A DNA stretch of 64,000 nt, from the NCBI GenBank assembly GCA_014360645.1, contig JACIXD010000017.1, positions 24,505 to 88,504 of the forward strand, given 5' to 3'. Each line of letters opens with the position of its first letter. The first letter of the stretch is position 1. A program made the position numbers and the translations under genes. Source of the DNA: Actinomycetota bacterium. Its GTDB lineage: Bacteria; Actinomycetota; Geothermincolia; Geothermincolales; RBG-13-55-18. Below the pieces are notes generated by a model. It searched no databases. It was not told the DNA's origin and saw nothing but the letters and a program-made list of their open reading frames with translations. This document shows positions 43,741 to 51,759 of this stretch, one piece after another.

Positions 43741-44718
43741 TCACTTTCTCGTGATCTTCCCCGGCAGGATGTAGGGGTAATCCCGCCGCAGCAGGCGGGT
43801 GCGCAGGAAGCGGTCGAACCTGCGCAGGGCGAGGTAGAGAGACCAGATGAGCCGGTCCTCGCGGTAGTACGAGTCCACGTCCTTCCTGCGGATGGGCTCG
43901 ATGCCCAGGTGCGGGGCCTCCTCCGCGAAGAAGGCGTTGGCCGCCTCCACCAAGGCCGGGATGAGCTCCGCCCGCTGCTCCTTGTAGAAGTTGGCGATGA
44001 GGTCTATGGCCACCTGCCGGAAGTCGTAGTAGCGCGTCATCACGTCCTCGAGGAAGAAGAGGCGGATCATCCACACCAGGAAGGAGGGGGCGCTGCGCAG
44101 GAACAGCTCCGGGTCGAGCTGCTCCTTGCCCTCGACGCGGAAGAGGGGGGTGCTGGTGTCCATGTACAGGAGCCGCATGTTCTCGTCCACGCGCGGTGCC
44201 CCAGGCTCGAAGCCCACGATGGACCAATTGGAGATCTGGCCGTCGATGGCCACCTCCAGGCCCTCGCGTCGGCGGTTGAAGTCCCACACCTTCTTCGCCT
44301 CGCGCAGGACCATCCTCACCAGGGCGGGCACCTCGGCGTCGGGCAGGTGGTGGATGGCCGCGTTGCCGATGGAGTGGGCGGGAAGCTGCTCCTGGATGAT
44401 GTAGAAGACGGGACGTCCGCTCGCCGAGACGAACTCCGCGTGCCCGTAGGCGGGGAGGGACAGCCCTACCTCCTCGGCGAGGACGCGGTTGTACTCGCGG
44501 TAGCTGGCCAGGTAGGGCTCGATCTCCGCCCGGTCTCTGAAGATGGGCAGGCGCTTGAAGGCGTACCCCTCCATCCCCTCGGCCCGGATCTCGAAGACGG
44601 TGCTGATCTCGCCGTAGCCCAGCACCCGCGCGGGGATGCGGCTGCGCTCGGGGTATCTCGGGTCCAGCCCCCGCTCGAACTCCTCCAGCAGCTCCACGTC
44701 CACGCTCAGCTCTTCCAT
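43741..44718 (-). CDS. DUF6206 family protein, kinase-like fold
   Basis: The 325-residue protein has a kinase-like start (ARVLGYGEISTVFEIRAEG, then YAFKRLPIF with the lysine where the protein-kinase-like fold holds ATP). A later segment IDGQISNWSIVG and LLYMDTSTPLFR takes the place of the catalytic loop and DFG-like Asp. This pattern matches the DUF6206 family, which has no proven activity. It is transcribed toward the aminotransferase gene and may act with it on a small molecule. Confidence 0.65.
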   Translation of the reverse strand: MEELSVDVELLEEFERGLDPRYPERSRIPARVLGYGEISTVFEIRAEGMEGYAFKRLPIFRDRAEIEPYLASYREYNRVLAEEVGLSLPAYGHAEFVSASGRPVFYIIQEQLPAHSIGNAAIHHLPDAEVPALVRMVLREAKKVWDFNRRREGLEVAIDGQISNWSIVGFEPGAPRVDENMRLLYMDTSTPLFRVEGKEQLDPELFLRSAPSFLVWMIRLFFLEDVMTRYYDFRQVAIDLIANFYKEQRAELIPALVEAANAFFAEEAPHLGIEPIRRKDVDSYYREDRLIWSLYLALRRFDRFLRTRLLRRDYPYILPGKITRK

Positions 44719-44919
44719 ACTCTGCGCCTGCCTTCCCCGCGCTCGCGCCGCCCGCGGAGCCGACTTCCGCGGGCCGTACGGCTCCAGACCCCAGACAGAA
44801 TGATTCTACTATACGCGCAAGGCGTCGTAGGCCCAACCGGGTGCGGTTCCCCCGCCGTTACATTCCTGCCCGGCATAGCGAGGGGGTATGGTGGCATGCT
44901 CGGTCTCTCCCGGACCCCG

Positions 44920-45442
44920 CCGCGCCGAAGAGGCGTTCCGCGGGACGGCCGAGTCGCCGCTGCCTGCATTATTTGCAGGCCAGCCTGGTGCACACCGCCG
45001 AGTTGCCCGCGGTGGCCAGCAGGATCACGCCGGCCGTCGCGGCCGTTATTGCCCAGGAGGAATCCCGCACCAGGAGGATGATCCCCGCCGCGACTGGTGC
45101 TAGGCCGACCAGGATGTCGGGCACCATGTCCAGCCAGGCCGTTCTCCTCGCGTCGAAGCGCGCGGGATCGCCCCGCTTGAACAAGACGCTGCTCAGCCTG
45201 CCTTTGCCGAAGGCGCGGGCCTTGCCGTGTTAATGGCAGTCCACGCAATGTCCCCGCAGGAGCCGGATCTCCAGCATGAGGATGAAGGCCAGGTAGAAGG
45301 CCATGTAGACTCATCCCGCCCGGTAGAGGATGAAGGCCCCTAAGCCGTATAAGGCCAGGGAGACCAGGTTGCAGAGGACGATCATCCATCAGGGGTAGCT
45401 CTCGTTATACTCGCCGGCATCCACCCCTTGTCCTCCCATCAT
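44920..45442 (-). pseudogene. Decayed membrane protein with Cys-rich ends and four in-frame stops
   Basis: Reading from ATG 45442, one frame gives a conserved-looking protein. It starts GVDAGEYNESYP, then TGA (45391-45389), WMIVLCNLVSLALYGLGAF, TGA (45313-45311), LEIRLLRGHCVDCH, TAA (45232-45230), HGKARAFGKGRLSS and two helices near 45000-45110. It ends in LACK, TAA (44971-44969), CRQRRLGRPAERLF. The pattern resembles a family with CVDCYYYGK and CKYCKQRELGCPAE motifs in methanogens and anaerobes. Relative to that, two Cys are now Arg, two Tyr are now TAA and probable Trp codons are TGA. With two TAA codons, selenocysteine cannot explain it, so this is a pseudogene. Confidence 0.75.
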
Positions 45443-45764
45443 CGCCGCCGGGAGCTTCGCTCCGGGATGTCCGGTTCCCGTGGGCGGGATGCGGCATCCG
45501 CCATGCGGGCCTTGCGTTGCCCGTATTCTATCACCGGGAGCGGACCCTACGGTTAAGACAAGGGCGGCCGTTTCTCCCCGCTTCCAAGGATAAGGCGCAA
45601 GGCCTGGTTGGTGGTCGAGGCTTGGCGCTCGGCAGGCCGCGCAACCGCCGTCCCAGGCCTGAGGCTGCGTGTGCTTGACCGGTCTCGACCCCGGTCACCG
45701 CCACATGCTCAGGTCCTGCTTGATGGACTCGAGCTTCTTTATCCTGACTTCTCCCGCGGCGACA
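45443..45764. other. Intergenic region without recognisable features
   Basis: I see no gene, promoter or repeat in these 322 bases. They separate the membrane-protein pseudogene, read away from here, from the SHOCT-protein gene. Confidence 0.45.
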
Positions 45765-46052
45765 TCAGCCGCCGAGGTCTTTTTTGATCCTCTCGAACTC
45801 CTCCGCGGTTATCTCACCCGAGGCGTACCTGCGGCGGGCGATCTCCAGCGGGGTCTCCCCGTGCCAGTGGGCCGCGTGGGCAGCCCCGGAGCCCAGGGAT
45901 GAGGATCCTTTGAGGATCAGGTATACCACGGCGATCATCAATACCGCGCCAGCCAGCATCATCAGTCCCATCCAGATCCAACCTCCCGTTCCCCAGCGGG
46001 ATATGCCTTCCATGCAATCCGCCAACAAGGCTATGAAAGCACCCATCTTCAT
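45765..46052 (-). CDS. SHOCT-domain membrane protein
   Basis: The 95-residue protein has one transmembrane helix (MGLMMLAGAVLMIAVVYLIL, about residues 28-47) and a C-terminal SHOCT motif (TPLEIARRRYASGEITAEEF, ERIKKDL). SHOCT domains form short helical hairpins in bacterial membrane or phage-derived proteins. AAGGAG precedes ATG 46052. It is divergent from the PadR operon. Confidence 0.85.
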   Translation of the reverse strand: MKMGAFIALLADCMEGISRWGTGGWIWMGLMMLAGAVLMIAVVYLILKGSSSLGSGAAHAAHWHGETPLEIARRRYASGEITAEEFERIKKDLGG

Positions 46053-46170
46053 TCACTCCTTACCGGCTCCGATTAACAGGCCGTATAGGCCCTGCGAGCT
46101 CCTATCTTCATGTTGAGCCCTCTTCCCCCGCTTGTTCATGACATGCGTCAACCGCGGGCGGTCCCCAGGG

Positions 46171-46222
46171 TTGACACGACTATATATGTATTATTACAGT
46201 TATATGTAGAAATGCATATAGT
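46171..46222 (+). promoter_or_regulatory. Promoter and operator-like palindromes of the PadR operon
   Basis: A consensus -35 TTGACA at 46171-46176 is followed by an AT-rich block. TGTATTATTACA at 46187-46198 is a perfect palindrome (TGTA-TTAT-TACA), like PadR sites with ATGT/ACAT arms, and ACTATATATG is mirrored by GCATATAGT at 46214-46222. The -10 box is not certain. The palindrome would block transcription if PadR binds it. Confidence 0.55.
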
Positions 46223-46243
46223 AATCGGGATCGCGAGGACGAA

Positions 46244-46657
46244 ATGGCCGGGATCACAAAACGGAGCGGAAAAGCGGCGAGCGGGGAACCTGACCTCTTC
46301 GACCACGAGAGGTTCGTGCGCGAGGGGCCGCAGAAGAGGTTCATCGAGCCGCGCCTGCTCTATCTCATCAAGCGCAGCCCCAGCTACGGCTACCAGCTCA
46401 TCGAGGAGATCGGGAAGCTCCCCTTCCCCGGCCCCATCCCCGATGCGGCGGCGGTCTACCGTGCCCTGCGGGAGCTGGAGGGGGCGGGCCTGGTGCGCTC
46501 GCGGTGGGAGCACGGGGAGGCGGGGCCGGCCAAACGCGTCTACGAGATAACGCCGCGGGGCGAGGAGCGCCTGGAGGCGTGGACCGGCGCCTTCAGGGAA
46601 AGGGTGAGGATGCTCAACCGCTTCATCGCCCTGTGCGAGAAGGAGGGATTGAGATAA
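46244..46657 (+). CDS. PadR family transcriptional regulator
   Basis: The 137-residue protein shows the PadR winged helix (PRLLYLIKRSPSYGYQLIEE, IPDAAAVYRALRELEGAGLV, SRWEHGEAGPAKRVYEITPR) and a short C-terminal helix for dimerisation. Its stop overlaps the permease start (TAATG). It likely represses its own operon through the upstream palindrome. Confidence 0.92.
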   Translation: MAGITKRSGKAASGEPDLFDHERFVREGPQKRFIEPRLLYLIKRSPSYGYQLIEEIGKLPFPGPIPDAAAVYRALRELEGAGLVRSRWEHGEAGPAKRVYEITPRGEERLEAWTGAFRERVRMLNRFIALCEKEGLR

Positions 46658-47142
46658 TGTCCCTGACCGCGGTGGTGATCGACGCGCTGGTGGCGGTCTG
46701 CCTGGTGTTGTCCTTGCTCAAGGACAGGGAGAAGACGAAGGCCGCGATCCTTATCGCCTGGAACGCGTTGAAAAGGCTGGCGCCGAGCGTTCTGGCGGTG
46801 ATAGCGGTGATCGGGCTCATCGTGGGCTTTATCCCGGCGAAATGGATCGCGTCGAGCATAGGGAGCGAGAGCGGCATGGTGGGCGCCCTGGTGGCCGCAC
46901 TCATCGGCTCGGTGCTCTTTATCCCCGCCCTCATCGCCTTTCCGCTGGCGAAATCTCTGCTGGACATGGGCGCGGGGGTGATGGCCGTAGCCGCTTTCAT
47001 CACCACCTTGACCATGATCGGGTTCGTCTTCCTGCCCGTGGAGATCAAGGAACTGGGCAGGCGTTTCGCGTTCCTGCGCAATGGATTGAGCCTGGTGGCG
47101 GCAATGATCATCGCCATGATCATGGGACTGGTGCTGGGGTGA
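46657..47142 (+). CDS. Split permease, first half (PF03773-like, DUF318/ArsP)
   Basis: The 161-residue membrane protein starts at ATG 46657, overlapping the PadR stop. It has about five helices, with IGLIVGFIPAKWIASSIGSE and LIGSVLFIPALIAFPLAKSL, which resembles half of the PF03773 permeases. In many anaerobes these permeases are encoded as two adjacent half-genes, as here. The substrate is unknown (organoarsenicals in ArsP). Confidence 0.75.
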   Translation: MSLTAVVIDALVAVCLVLSLLKDREKTKAAILIAWNALKRLAPSVLAVIAVIGLIVGFIPAKWIASSIGSESGMVGALVAALIGSVLFIPALIAFPLAKSLLDMGAGVMAVAAFITTLTMIGFVFLPVEIKELGRRFAFLRNGLSLVAAMIIAMIMGLVLG

Positions 47143-47147
47143 TAAAG

Positions 47148-47747
47148 ATGAGGGCGGGAAAGAGAAAGAAAGATGGAGCGGGGGAGGTTCCCGTGATGTC
47201 CAACCTGTCTTCGCTACGAGGGAGGATAAGATGGGACCTGGCGATCATGGTGGCCTCCGCGTGCCTGCTGTTCTCGCTTTCCATCATATTCCAGGATAAA
47301 GGGGAAAAGGCCATGGACATCTCCTGGGCGTTCTTCAAGGAGATGGCCTTCGTCCTGCCTGCTGTGCTGGTGCTCATGGGGCTTTTCGGAGTATGGGTGG
47401 ACCGCAGGTTGGTGATCAGATACCTCGGCGAGGGTTCCGGGATCGGGGGGTTGCTGCTGGCCATCGTCCTGGGAACCCTGCCCACAGGCCCCCTGTATAT
47501 AGCCTTTCCCCTTGCCGGCATGCTGCTGAAGAAGGGCGCGAGGGTGGCGAACGTCATCCTGTTCCTCTCCGCATGGGCCTGCATCAAGATACCCCAGGAG
47601 CTGGTGGAGCTGCGCTTTCTGGGCTGGAGGTTCACCGCTTTGAGACTTGGGCTCACCATCGCGCTGCTTGTCCCCATGGCGCTGCTGGCCGAGGTTGTTT
47701 TTCACCGCCACGAGCAGGAGTCAGCCTTGTCCCCCGGGGGGGGATGA
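47148..47747 (+). CDS. Split permease, second half (PF03773-like)
   Basis: ATG 47148 begins 5 bp after the first half. The 199-residue protein has about five helices, including MAFVLPAVLVLMGLFGVWVD, VLGTLPTGPLYIAFPLAGML and a conserved WACIKIPQELVE loop that parallels the second repeat of PF03773 permeases. The pair would form one transporter. The first 30 residues are basic and soluble. Confidence 0.75.
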   Translation: MRAGKRKKDGAGEVPVMSNLSSLRGRIRWDLAIMVASACLLFSLSIIFQDKGEKAMDISWAFFKEMAFVLPAVLVLMGLFGVWVDRRLVIRYLGEGSGIGGLLLAIVLGTLPTGPLYIAFPLAGMLLKKGARVANVILFLSAWACIKIPQELVELRFLGWRFTALRLGLTIALLVPMALLAEVVFHRHEQESALSPGGG

Positions 47748-47827
47748 GATGAACTCGGGCGAGGGGACGCCGGGCGCGAAGGCCACGGGCTCCGCCGCGG
47801 AGGGAGCGAGCTAGAAAGGAAGCAGCC

Positions 47828-48323
47828 GTGCACGAGGTTGCAGGCGATCACATGGTCGAGACGCGCGCCCTGGTCATGCGCTACGGGAGGTTCACCGCCG
47901 TGGACCGCCTCGACCTGCGTGTGGAGCGAGGGGAGATCTACGGGCTGCTGGGGCCGAACGGGGCCGGTAAGACCACCACCACCAAGGTGCTCTGCGGGCT
48001 GCTCAAGGCGAGCGGCGGCGAGGCGTACGTCAACGGCAGGAAGTCCAGGCCATCCGGGTGCTGCCCTTCGTGGTGCTGCTGGCCTTCCTGCTGGCGGGGA
48101 TATTCTGGCTGGTGGAGGCCATCCCGGCGTGGCTGCGCCCCCTCTCCTATATCGTTCCCCCACCTACGCCGTGGGCGCAGAGGAGAGGCGGCGTGGCCTG
48201 GACGCCATCATGGAGCATTATGGAGAGGAAAGGCCGCATCTCTACCGGGAGAATGACCTCTCGCTCACCGCGGTCATCCGCATCGACATCGAGGAGATGA
48301 CCGGCAGGGCCAACGGGTACTGA
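47828..48323 (+). pseudogene. Three-part deletion scar: ABC ATPase, ABC-2 permease and flavin-protein fragments
   Basis: GTG 47828 behind AAAGGAAG starts a normal ABC ATPase N-terminus with Walker A GPNGAGKT (about 38-45), which ends after VNGRKS near 48045. The following sequence, in another frame, encodes an ABC-2 permease end ([20 protein letters not shown], then [10 protein letters not shown]). A further frame from about 48165 encodes the C-terminus of a pyridoxamine-5'-phosphate-oxidase-like protein ([25 protein letters not shown]) to the stop at 48323. All three original genes are incomplete. Deletions seem to have collapsed an ABC exporter next to a flavin-binding gene into about 500 bp. 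Confidence 0.75.
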
Positions 48324-48375
48324 CCCGCGGGCACCGGCATCGCCCGCGCGGGGGAGAGGGAAAGGCGCCGTTCCC

Positions 48376-49335
48376 TCAGGCGCCTGCTCCCGCGCCCTCG
48401 CGGGCGAGCAGGGCCGCGCCCAAGGTGCCCACGTCGTCTCCCAGGGTGCTACGCAGGATGCGCACGTGGTCGCGGCTGATGGCGATGGCCGTCTCCCGGA
48501 AAGAGCGCAGCATGGCCTCCTCCATGTGGTGGAAGCAGCCCAGCAGCCCTCCGCTCAGGGTGACCGCGTCGGGGTTGAAGATGTTCACCAGGGAGGCGAT
48601 GCCCGTGCCGAGGTGGTGTCCCGCTACCCGGAAGATCTCCACGGCGAGGCCGTCGCCCGCCTCCGCATGTCTGCCGAGGACCTCGGCGCTGAAGGTCATC
48701 GGGTCGGCCAGGAACTCCTCCACCGCGGGCGAGACGCGGCCGGCGGCGGCGGCTTCCTCTACGCGCCGATAGATGGCGACCCCGCTGGAGAGCGCCTCCA
48801 GGCATCCCCTGGCCCCGCAGTTGCACGGGGGGCCGTCCTCGAGCACGATCATGTGGCCCAGCTCGGCGGCCGCGCCCAGGGCACCGCGATAGACGTTGCC
48901 GTCGATGATGATGCCCCCGCCGATTCCCGTACCCAGGGTTAGGTGTACCAGGTAACGGGCTCCCCTGCCCGCTCCCAAGCGCGCCTCCGCCAGGGCGGCC
49001 ACGTTGGCGTCGTTGTCCACGAACACCGGCAGGCCGGTCTCCGCCTCCAGGATCTCCTTGACGTGGGCGTCCTTCAGGGGATGGTTGGGGGCGTCCGTCA
49101 CCACGCCGCGCTCGTAATCGATGAAGCCGGCTATCCCCAGGCCGAGGGCCTCGACGGCGAGCCCCGACCCCTCCGCCATCTCGCGCAGGCGCCGGCTTGT
49201 CTCAAGGAGCCCCTCCAGCACGCTCCGTTGTGAGGAGGCGTCGGTATTGCTGCGGTGCCGGCAGACGATCTTCTCGCCGTCGAGGATGATGCCCGCCGTC
49301 TTGGTCCCGCCCAGATCGATGCCGATGACTGCCAA
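48376..49335 (-). CDS. ROK family sugar kinase, glucokinase-like
   Basis: TTG 49335 follows GGAGAGGG. The 319-residue enzyme has the phosphate loop DLGGTK (7-12), catalytic VDNDAN (D109), the ROK zinc site GHMIVLED with H161 and CNCGARGC (C171, C173, C178), and LTLGTGIGGG. It phosphorylates glucose or a related hexose at the entry to glycolysis. It stands alone. The closest types are actinobacterial glucokinases, but a mannose or N-acetylmannosamine substrate cannot be excluded. Confidence 0.9.
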   Translation of the reverse strand: MAVIGIDLGGTKTAGIILDGEKIVCRHRSNTDASSQRSVLEGLLETSRRLREMAEGSGLAVEALGLGIAGFIDYERGVVTDAPNHPLKDAHVKEILEAETGLPVFVDNDANVAALAEARLGAGRGARYLVHLTLGTGIGGGIIIDGNVYRGALGAAAELGHMIVLEDGPPCNCGARGCLEALSSGVAIYRRVEEAAAAGRVSPAVEEFLADPMTFSAEVLGRHAEAGDGLAVEIFRVAGHHLGTGIASLVNIFNPDAVTLSGGLLGCFHHMEEAMLRSFRETAIAISRDHVRILRSTLGDDVGTLGAALLAREGAGAGA

Positions 49336-49539
49336 AACGCCCTCTCCTTGCCTTGCGGTTTCATGTCGCCGCGGTCCGCGCGAACATTCTCTTTATATCA
49401 CCGGCGCGGAAGGGGCAACAACCGCCCGGCCTGAGCGGCGCAGCGACCGGGATGACCGGGCCGCGGTGACCGGGGTGACCGCGCGGGGTCGGGCATATAA
49501 AATGGCGTTAGCCGAAAAGCCGAACGAGGAGGTAAGGAC

Positions 49540-50058
49540 ATGGCCGGGAAGGGGAAAGAGAAGCTGGTGGAGGAAGCGCGGCGCCTCGCGAGCGATTACG
49601 AGAAGAGGTGCACCGGTTGTGCCCAGTCGGTGGTGGCCGGGCTGGTGGATGCCCTGGGCATCGAGGACGCCGGCGAGGGGGTGTTCCGGGCGGCGAGCGG
49701 TATGGCGGACGGCATCGGCCTGACCCGCGACGGCTCCTGCGGCGCGCTCACCGGCGGCTGCATGGTCATCGGCCTCCTCTTCGGGCGCGAGCGCAAGGAC
49801 CACCAGGACATGATGAAGCCCATGAAGTCGTACCTCATGTGCAAGGAACTCCTCGAGGATTTCCTGGAGCGCTACGGGAGCAGCCGCTGCAACGACATCC
49901 AGATGAAGCTCATGGGACGCATCTACGACATGTATGACCCCGCGCAGCTCAAGGAGGCCTTCTCCTCGGACATGATGGAGCACTGCTCGGGGGTGGTGGG
50001 CAACGCGGCCGCCAGGGCGGCGGAGATCATCCTCGCGCAACGGGAAGCGGAATCATAA
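49540..50058 (+). CDS. C_GCAxxG_C_C family redox protein
   Basis: ATG 49540 follows GAGGAGG. The 172-residue protein has the spaced Cys pattern of the C_GCAxxG_C_C family: CTGCAQSV (C24, C27), GSCGALTGGC (C67, C74), C117 and C149. The family is putatively redox active and common in strict anaerobes, often with metal or cofactor binding, but no reaction is proven. It is a single-gene unit. Confidence 0.85.
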   Translation: MAGKGKEKLVEEARRLASDYEKRCTGCAQSVVAGLVDALGIEDAGEGVFRAASGMADGIGLTRDGSCGALTGGCMVIGLLFGRERKDHQDMMKPMKSYLMCKELLEDFLERYGSSRCNDIQMKLMGRIYDMYDPAQLKEAFSSDMMEHCSGVVGNAAARAAEIILAQREAES

Positions 50059-50128
50059 CCCCAGGCCGGAGGGGCCGGGCTGGAAGGTCAGGGCTGGCCG
50101 TTGACATCAGGCCGGGAGGTAGAATCCT

Positions 50129-50205
50129 ATCGGCCTGTGGCCAGGGGGTTAGTGTGGCCATCGGTCTGAGGCCTGCGTTAACAAGCTGATCGGCCTGAGG
50201 CCTGC
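50129..50205. repeat. About 30-bp tandem array, three imperfect units
   Basis: ATCGGCCTGTGGCCAG, ATCGGTCTGAGGCCTG and ATCGGCCTGAGGCCTG begin at about 50129, 50160 and 50189. Spacing is 29-31 bp. The unit contains a GGCCTNNGGCC-like palindrome. Nothing else is seen between the stop at 50058 and the REP-like copies. Confidence 0.7.
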
Positions 50206-50290
50206 GGGCCAGACCTGGCCGGCCTTGGTGACGAGCGAGACCTTGGCTTTCCTGTCGATAAGCCCGGGAGCAACGTCTCGTGACATCGAC

Positions 50291-50351
50291 GTCGAAGATC
50301 GAAATTGCGACCCCGTAAGTTACCGGGATCGAAGTTCGAAGATACGACCCC
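50291..50351. repeat. Two degenerate REP-like copies next to tRNA-Ser
   Basis: GTCGAAGATCGAAATTGCGA plus CCCC (50291-50314) and GATCGAAGTTCGAAGATACG plus ACCCC (to 50351) match the dispersed core in inverted orientation. They lie just downstream of the minus-strand tRNA-Ser gene. Confidence 0.75.
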
Positions 50352-50359
50352 GTTCTTTT

Positions 50360-50453
50360 TGGCGGAAGGGGAGGGATTCGAACCCTCGAGGCAGCTTTCG
50401 CCGCCCACACGATTTCCAGTCGTGCTCCTTAGGCCAGACTCGGACACCCTTCC
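50360..50453 (-). tRNA. tRNA-Ser (GGA anticodon)
   Basis: On the minus strand the 94-nt gene starts GGAAGGGTGTCCGAG and ends with the matching CCCTTCC, discriminator G and encoded CCA. The anticodon loop CTGGAAA within CGACTGGAAATCG gives anticodon GGA. A long variable arm follows, as expected for serine. GGTTCGAATCC forms the T arm. Confidence 0.93.
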
Positions 50454-50465
50454 AGGCGCAGGATT

Positions 50466-50494
50466 ATTATAAATGGGAGCATGGGGGCTTTCCA
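50466..50494 (-). promoter_or_regulatory. Promoter of tRNA-Ser (GGA)
   Basis: On the minus strand TGGAAA (50494-50489) and a perfect TATAAT (50471-50466) are 17 bp apart, and the tRNA 5' end lies 12 bases downstream. Confidence 0.65.
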
Positions 50495-50638
50495 CCATGT
50501 TTCTGAACCTAGGCAGCCTCGCGCGTTCACCCGCGCGGTCGCCTCACGGTACGCCCGGGGCTTAACACTTCCTTAATAGGTACCTGCTACGCTTGAAATG
50601 GAACCCGGCTTTGAGATCGGACAAGAGGAGGGAGGGCG

Positions 50639-51169
50639 ATGAAGAAATCCATCTTGCTGCTGGCGCTGGTCGCCCTGTGTCTGCTCATGGCGGCCTCCAC
50701 CGCCCGGGGCCAAGAACAGAAGGAGCGGCAGGGGGAGGGGCAAGCCGGTGAGTGGCTCGAGCAGCGTGGAGAGATGTTGAAGCAGAGGATCGAGCTCATC
50801 ATCACTCGCTTCGAGAACAACAAGGACAGGCATGTGAAGGCCTACAACGAAGCCAAGGAAAAGGTCATGCAGCTCCTGGAAGCCATGGAGGCCAAGGGAT
50901 ATGACATGTCCAAGTTGGCCCAGGACCTGTCCGCATGGGACGCCATGATCGTGAAGTTCGCACAGGATTACGCTCTTTTCATCGCCGAGCTGCAGGAGCT
51001 GTCGCAACTCGCGGTGGGGGATTCGGAGGGGCAGTTCCGCGCGGGATTGCGGGAAGCCAGAAAACTGCTTCGACAGGTACATCAGGATGCGATGGACATC
51101 CGGCTTTTCTATCAGAAGACCATACGCGCCGATATCCAGGAGCTCAAGGCGCAGCTCCCCGCCTCTTAG
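50639..51169 (+). CDS. Secreted coiled-coil protein
   Basis: The 176-residue protein has a signal peptide (KKSILLLALVALCLLMAAST, cleavage near ARG at about 24) and is otherwise a long helical, charged protein (RGEMLKQRIELIITRFENNK, FRAGLREARKLLRQVHQDAM). There are no Cys in the mature part. It resembles small extracytoplasmic helical bundles of unknown role. A 28-bp gap to the next lipoprotein gene suggests an operon. Confidence 0.75.
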   Translation: MKKSILLLALVALCLLMAASTARGQEQKERQGEGQAGEWLEQRGEMLKQRIELIITRFENNKDRHVKAYNEAKEKVMQLLEAMEAKGYDMSKLAQDLSAWDAMIVKFAQDYALFIAELQELSQLAVGDSEGQFRAGLREARKLLRQVHQDAMDIRLFYQKTIRADIQELKAQLPAS

Positions 51170-51197
51170 CGCGGGGACGGCGGTGGAGGTGAGGGAG

Positions 51198-51458
51198 ATG
51201 GGAGGAAAGCGCGGAAGAGGAGTCTTGCCCGTGGCCTTGACCCTGGTGCTGCTTGCCTTCACCCTGCTGGCCGCCTCCTGCGGCGCAGGCGGCAAGGGGA
51301 GCGAAAAAGGGACATCGGGCAGCGGGGGATCAGAGGTCGAGATCTCGGGCCAGGAAGACGTGGACGCCCTCCTCAAGGAGCTCGACGGGATCATCGACAG
51401 CGCGGACCCAGAGGACTTCAACACGGAGCAAATGGACGATTCCCGGCTGGGGCTCTGA
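51198..51458 (+). CDS. Small lipoprotein
   Basis: ATG 51198 behind GGAGGTGAGGGAG opens an 86-residue protein. It has a hydrophobic signal (VALTLVLLAFTLLAASC) and lipid-attachment C28, then a Gly/Ser linker and an acidic tail (DVDALLKELDGIIDSADPED). It probably anchors at the membrane near the upstream coiled-coil protein. I do not recognise a family. Confidence 0.7.
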   Translation: MGGKRGRGVLPVALTLVLLAFTLLAASCGAGGKGSEKGTSGSGGSEVEISGQEDVDALLKELDGIIDSADPEDFNTEQMDDSRLGL

Positions 51459-51469
51459 CCCGTAAACAT

Positions 51470-51507
51470 GGCCTCCGCGCGGGCGGTACAGCCCTCTTAC
51501 GGAGGCC
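51470..51507 (+). terminator. Hairpin after the lipoprotein gene
   Basis: GGCCTCCG (51470-51477) pairs with CGGAGGCC (51500-51507) across a 22-nt loop, then GGCGTTTAT. The T tract is poor, and it overlaps the likely -35 of tRNA-Arg. Confidence 0.4.
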
Positions 51508-51524
51508 GGCGTTTATGCTAAAAT
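51497..51524 (+). promoter_or_regulatory. Probable promoter of tRNA-Arg
   Basis: TTACGG (51497-51502) and TAAAAT (51519-51524) are 16 bp apart and the tRNA begins 12 bases downstream. Confidence 0.5.
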
Positions 51525-51535
51525 ATTCTCTGCAC

Positions 51536-51612
51536 GCGCCCGTAGCTCAACTGGATAGAGCGACAGACTACGGATCTGTAGGTTGGGGGTTCGACTCCCT
51601 CCGGGCGTGCCA
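51536..51612 (+). tRNA. tRNA-Arg (ACG anticodon)
   Basis: The 77-nt gene starts GCGCCCGTAGCTCAACTGGA and ends CGGGCGT, G and encoded CCA, with a G-U first acceptor pair. The anticodon stem ACAGA/TCTGT encloses CTACGGA, so the anticodon is ACG (A34 is normally deaminated to inosine by TadA, which is encoded at 58.7 kb). The T arm GGGGGTTCGACTCCCTC is intact. Confidence 0.95.
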
Positions 51613-51620
51613 TCCGAAAC

Positions 51621-51661
51621 CGCGGGCCGGGAAGATTGCGTCCCGGCCCGCGTCGTTTTTT
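51621..51661 (+). terminator. Rho-independent terminator of tRNA-Arg
   Basis: CGCGGGCCGGGA (51621-51632) pairs perfectly with TCCCGGCCCGCG (51641-51652) across AGATTGCG, followed by TCGTTTTTT. Confidence 0.92.
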
Positions 51662-51759
51662 CGGCTCGGGATGAGGAGCGCGTCACCGGAGGTGCAGGGA
51701 TCGGGGATGATCGCACCCCGGCTCAATCCCTCGCGCCGTCGAAAAGCGCCTCGCCCCCC

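Noticed and set aside
45311..45391. Selenocysteine at the two TGA codons of the membrane-protein pseudogene
   Set aside because: The same frame also has two TAA codons and lost Cys residues, and the TGA positions are not redox sites.
50129..50205. Possible CRISPR array
   Set aside because: Three imperfect 30-bp units in tandem with no constant repeat/variable spacer pattern.
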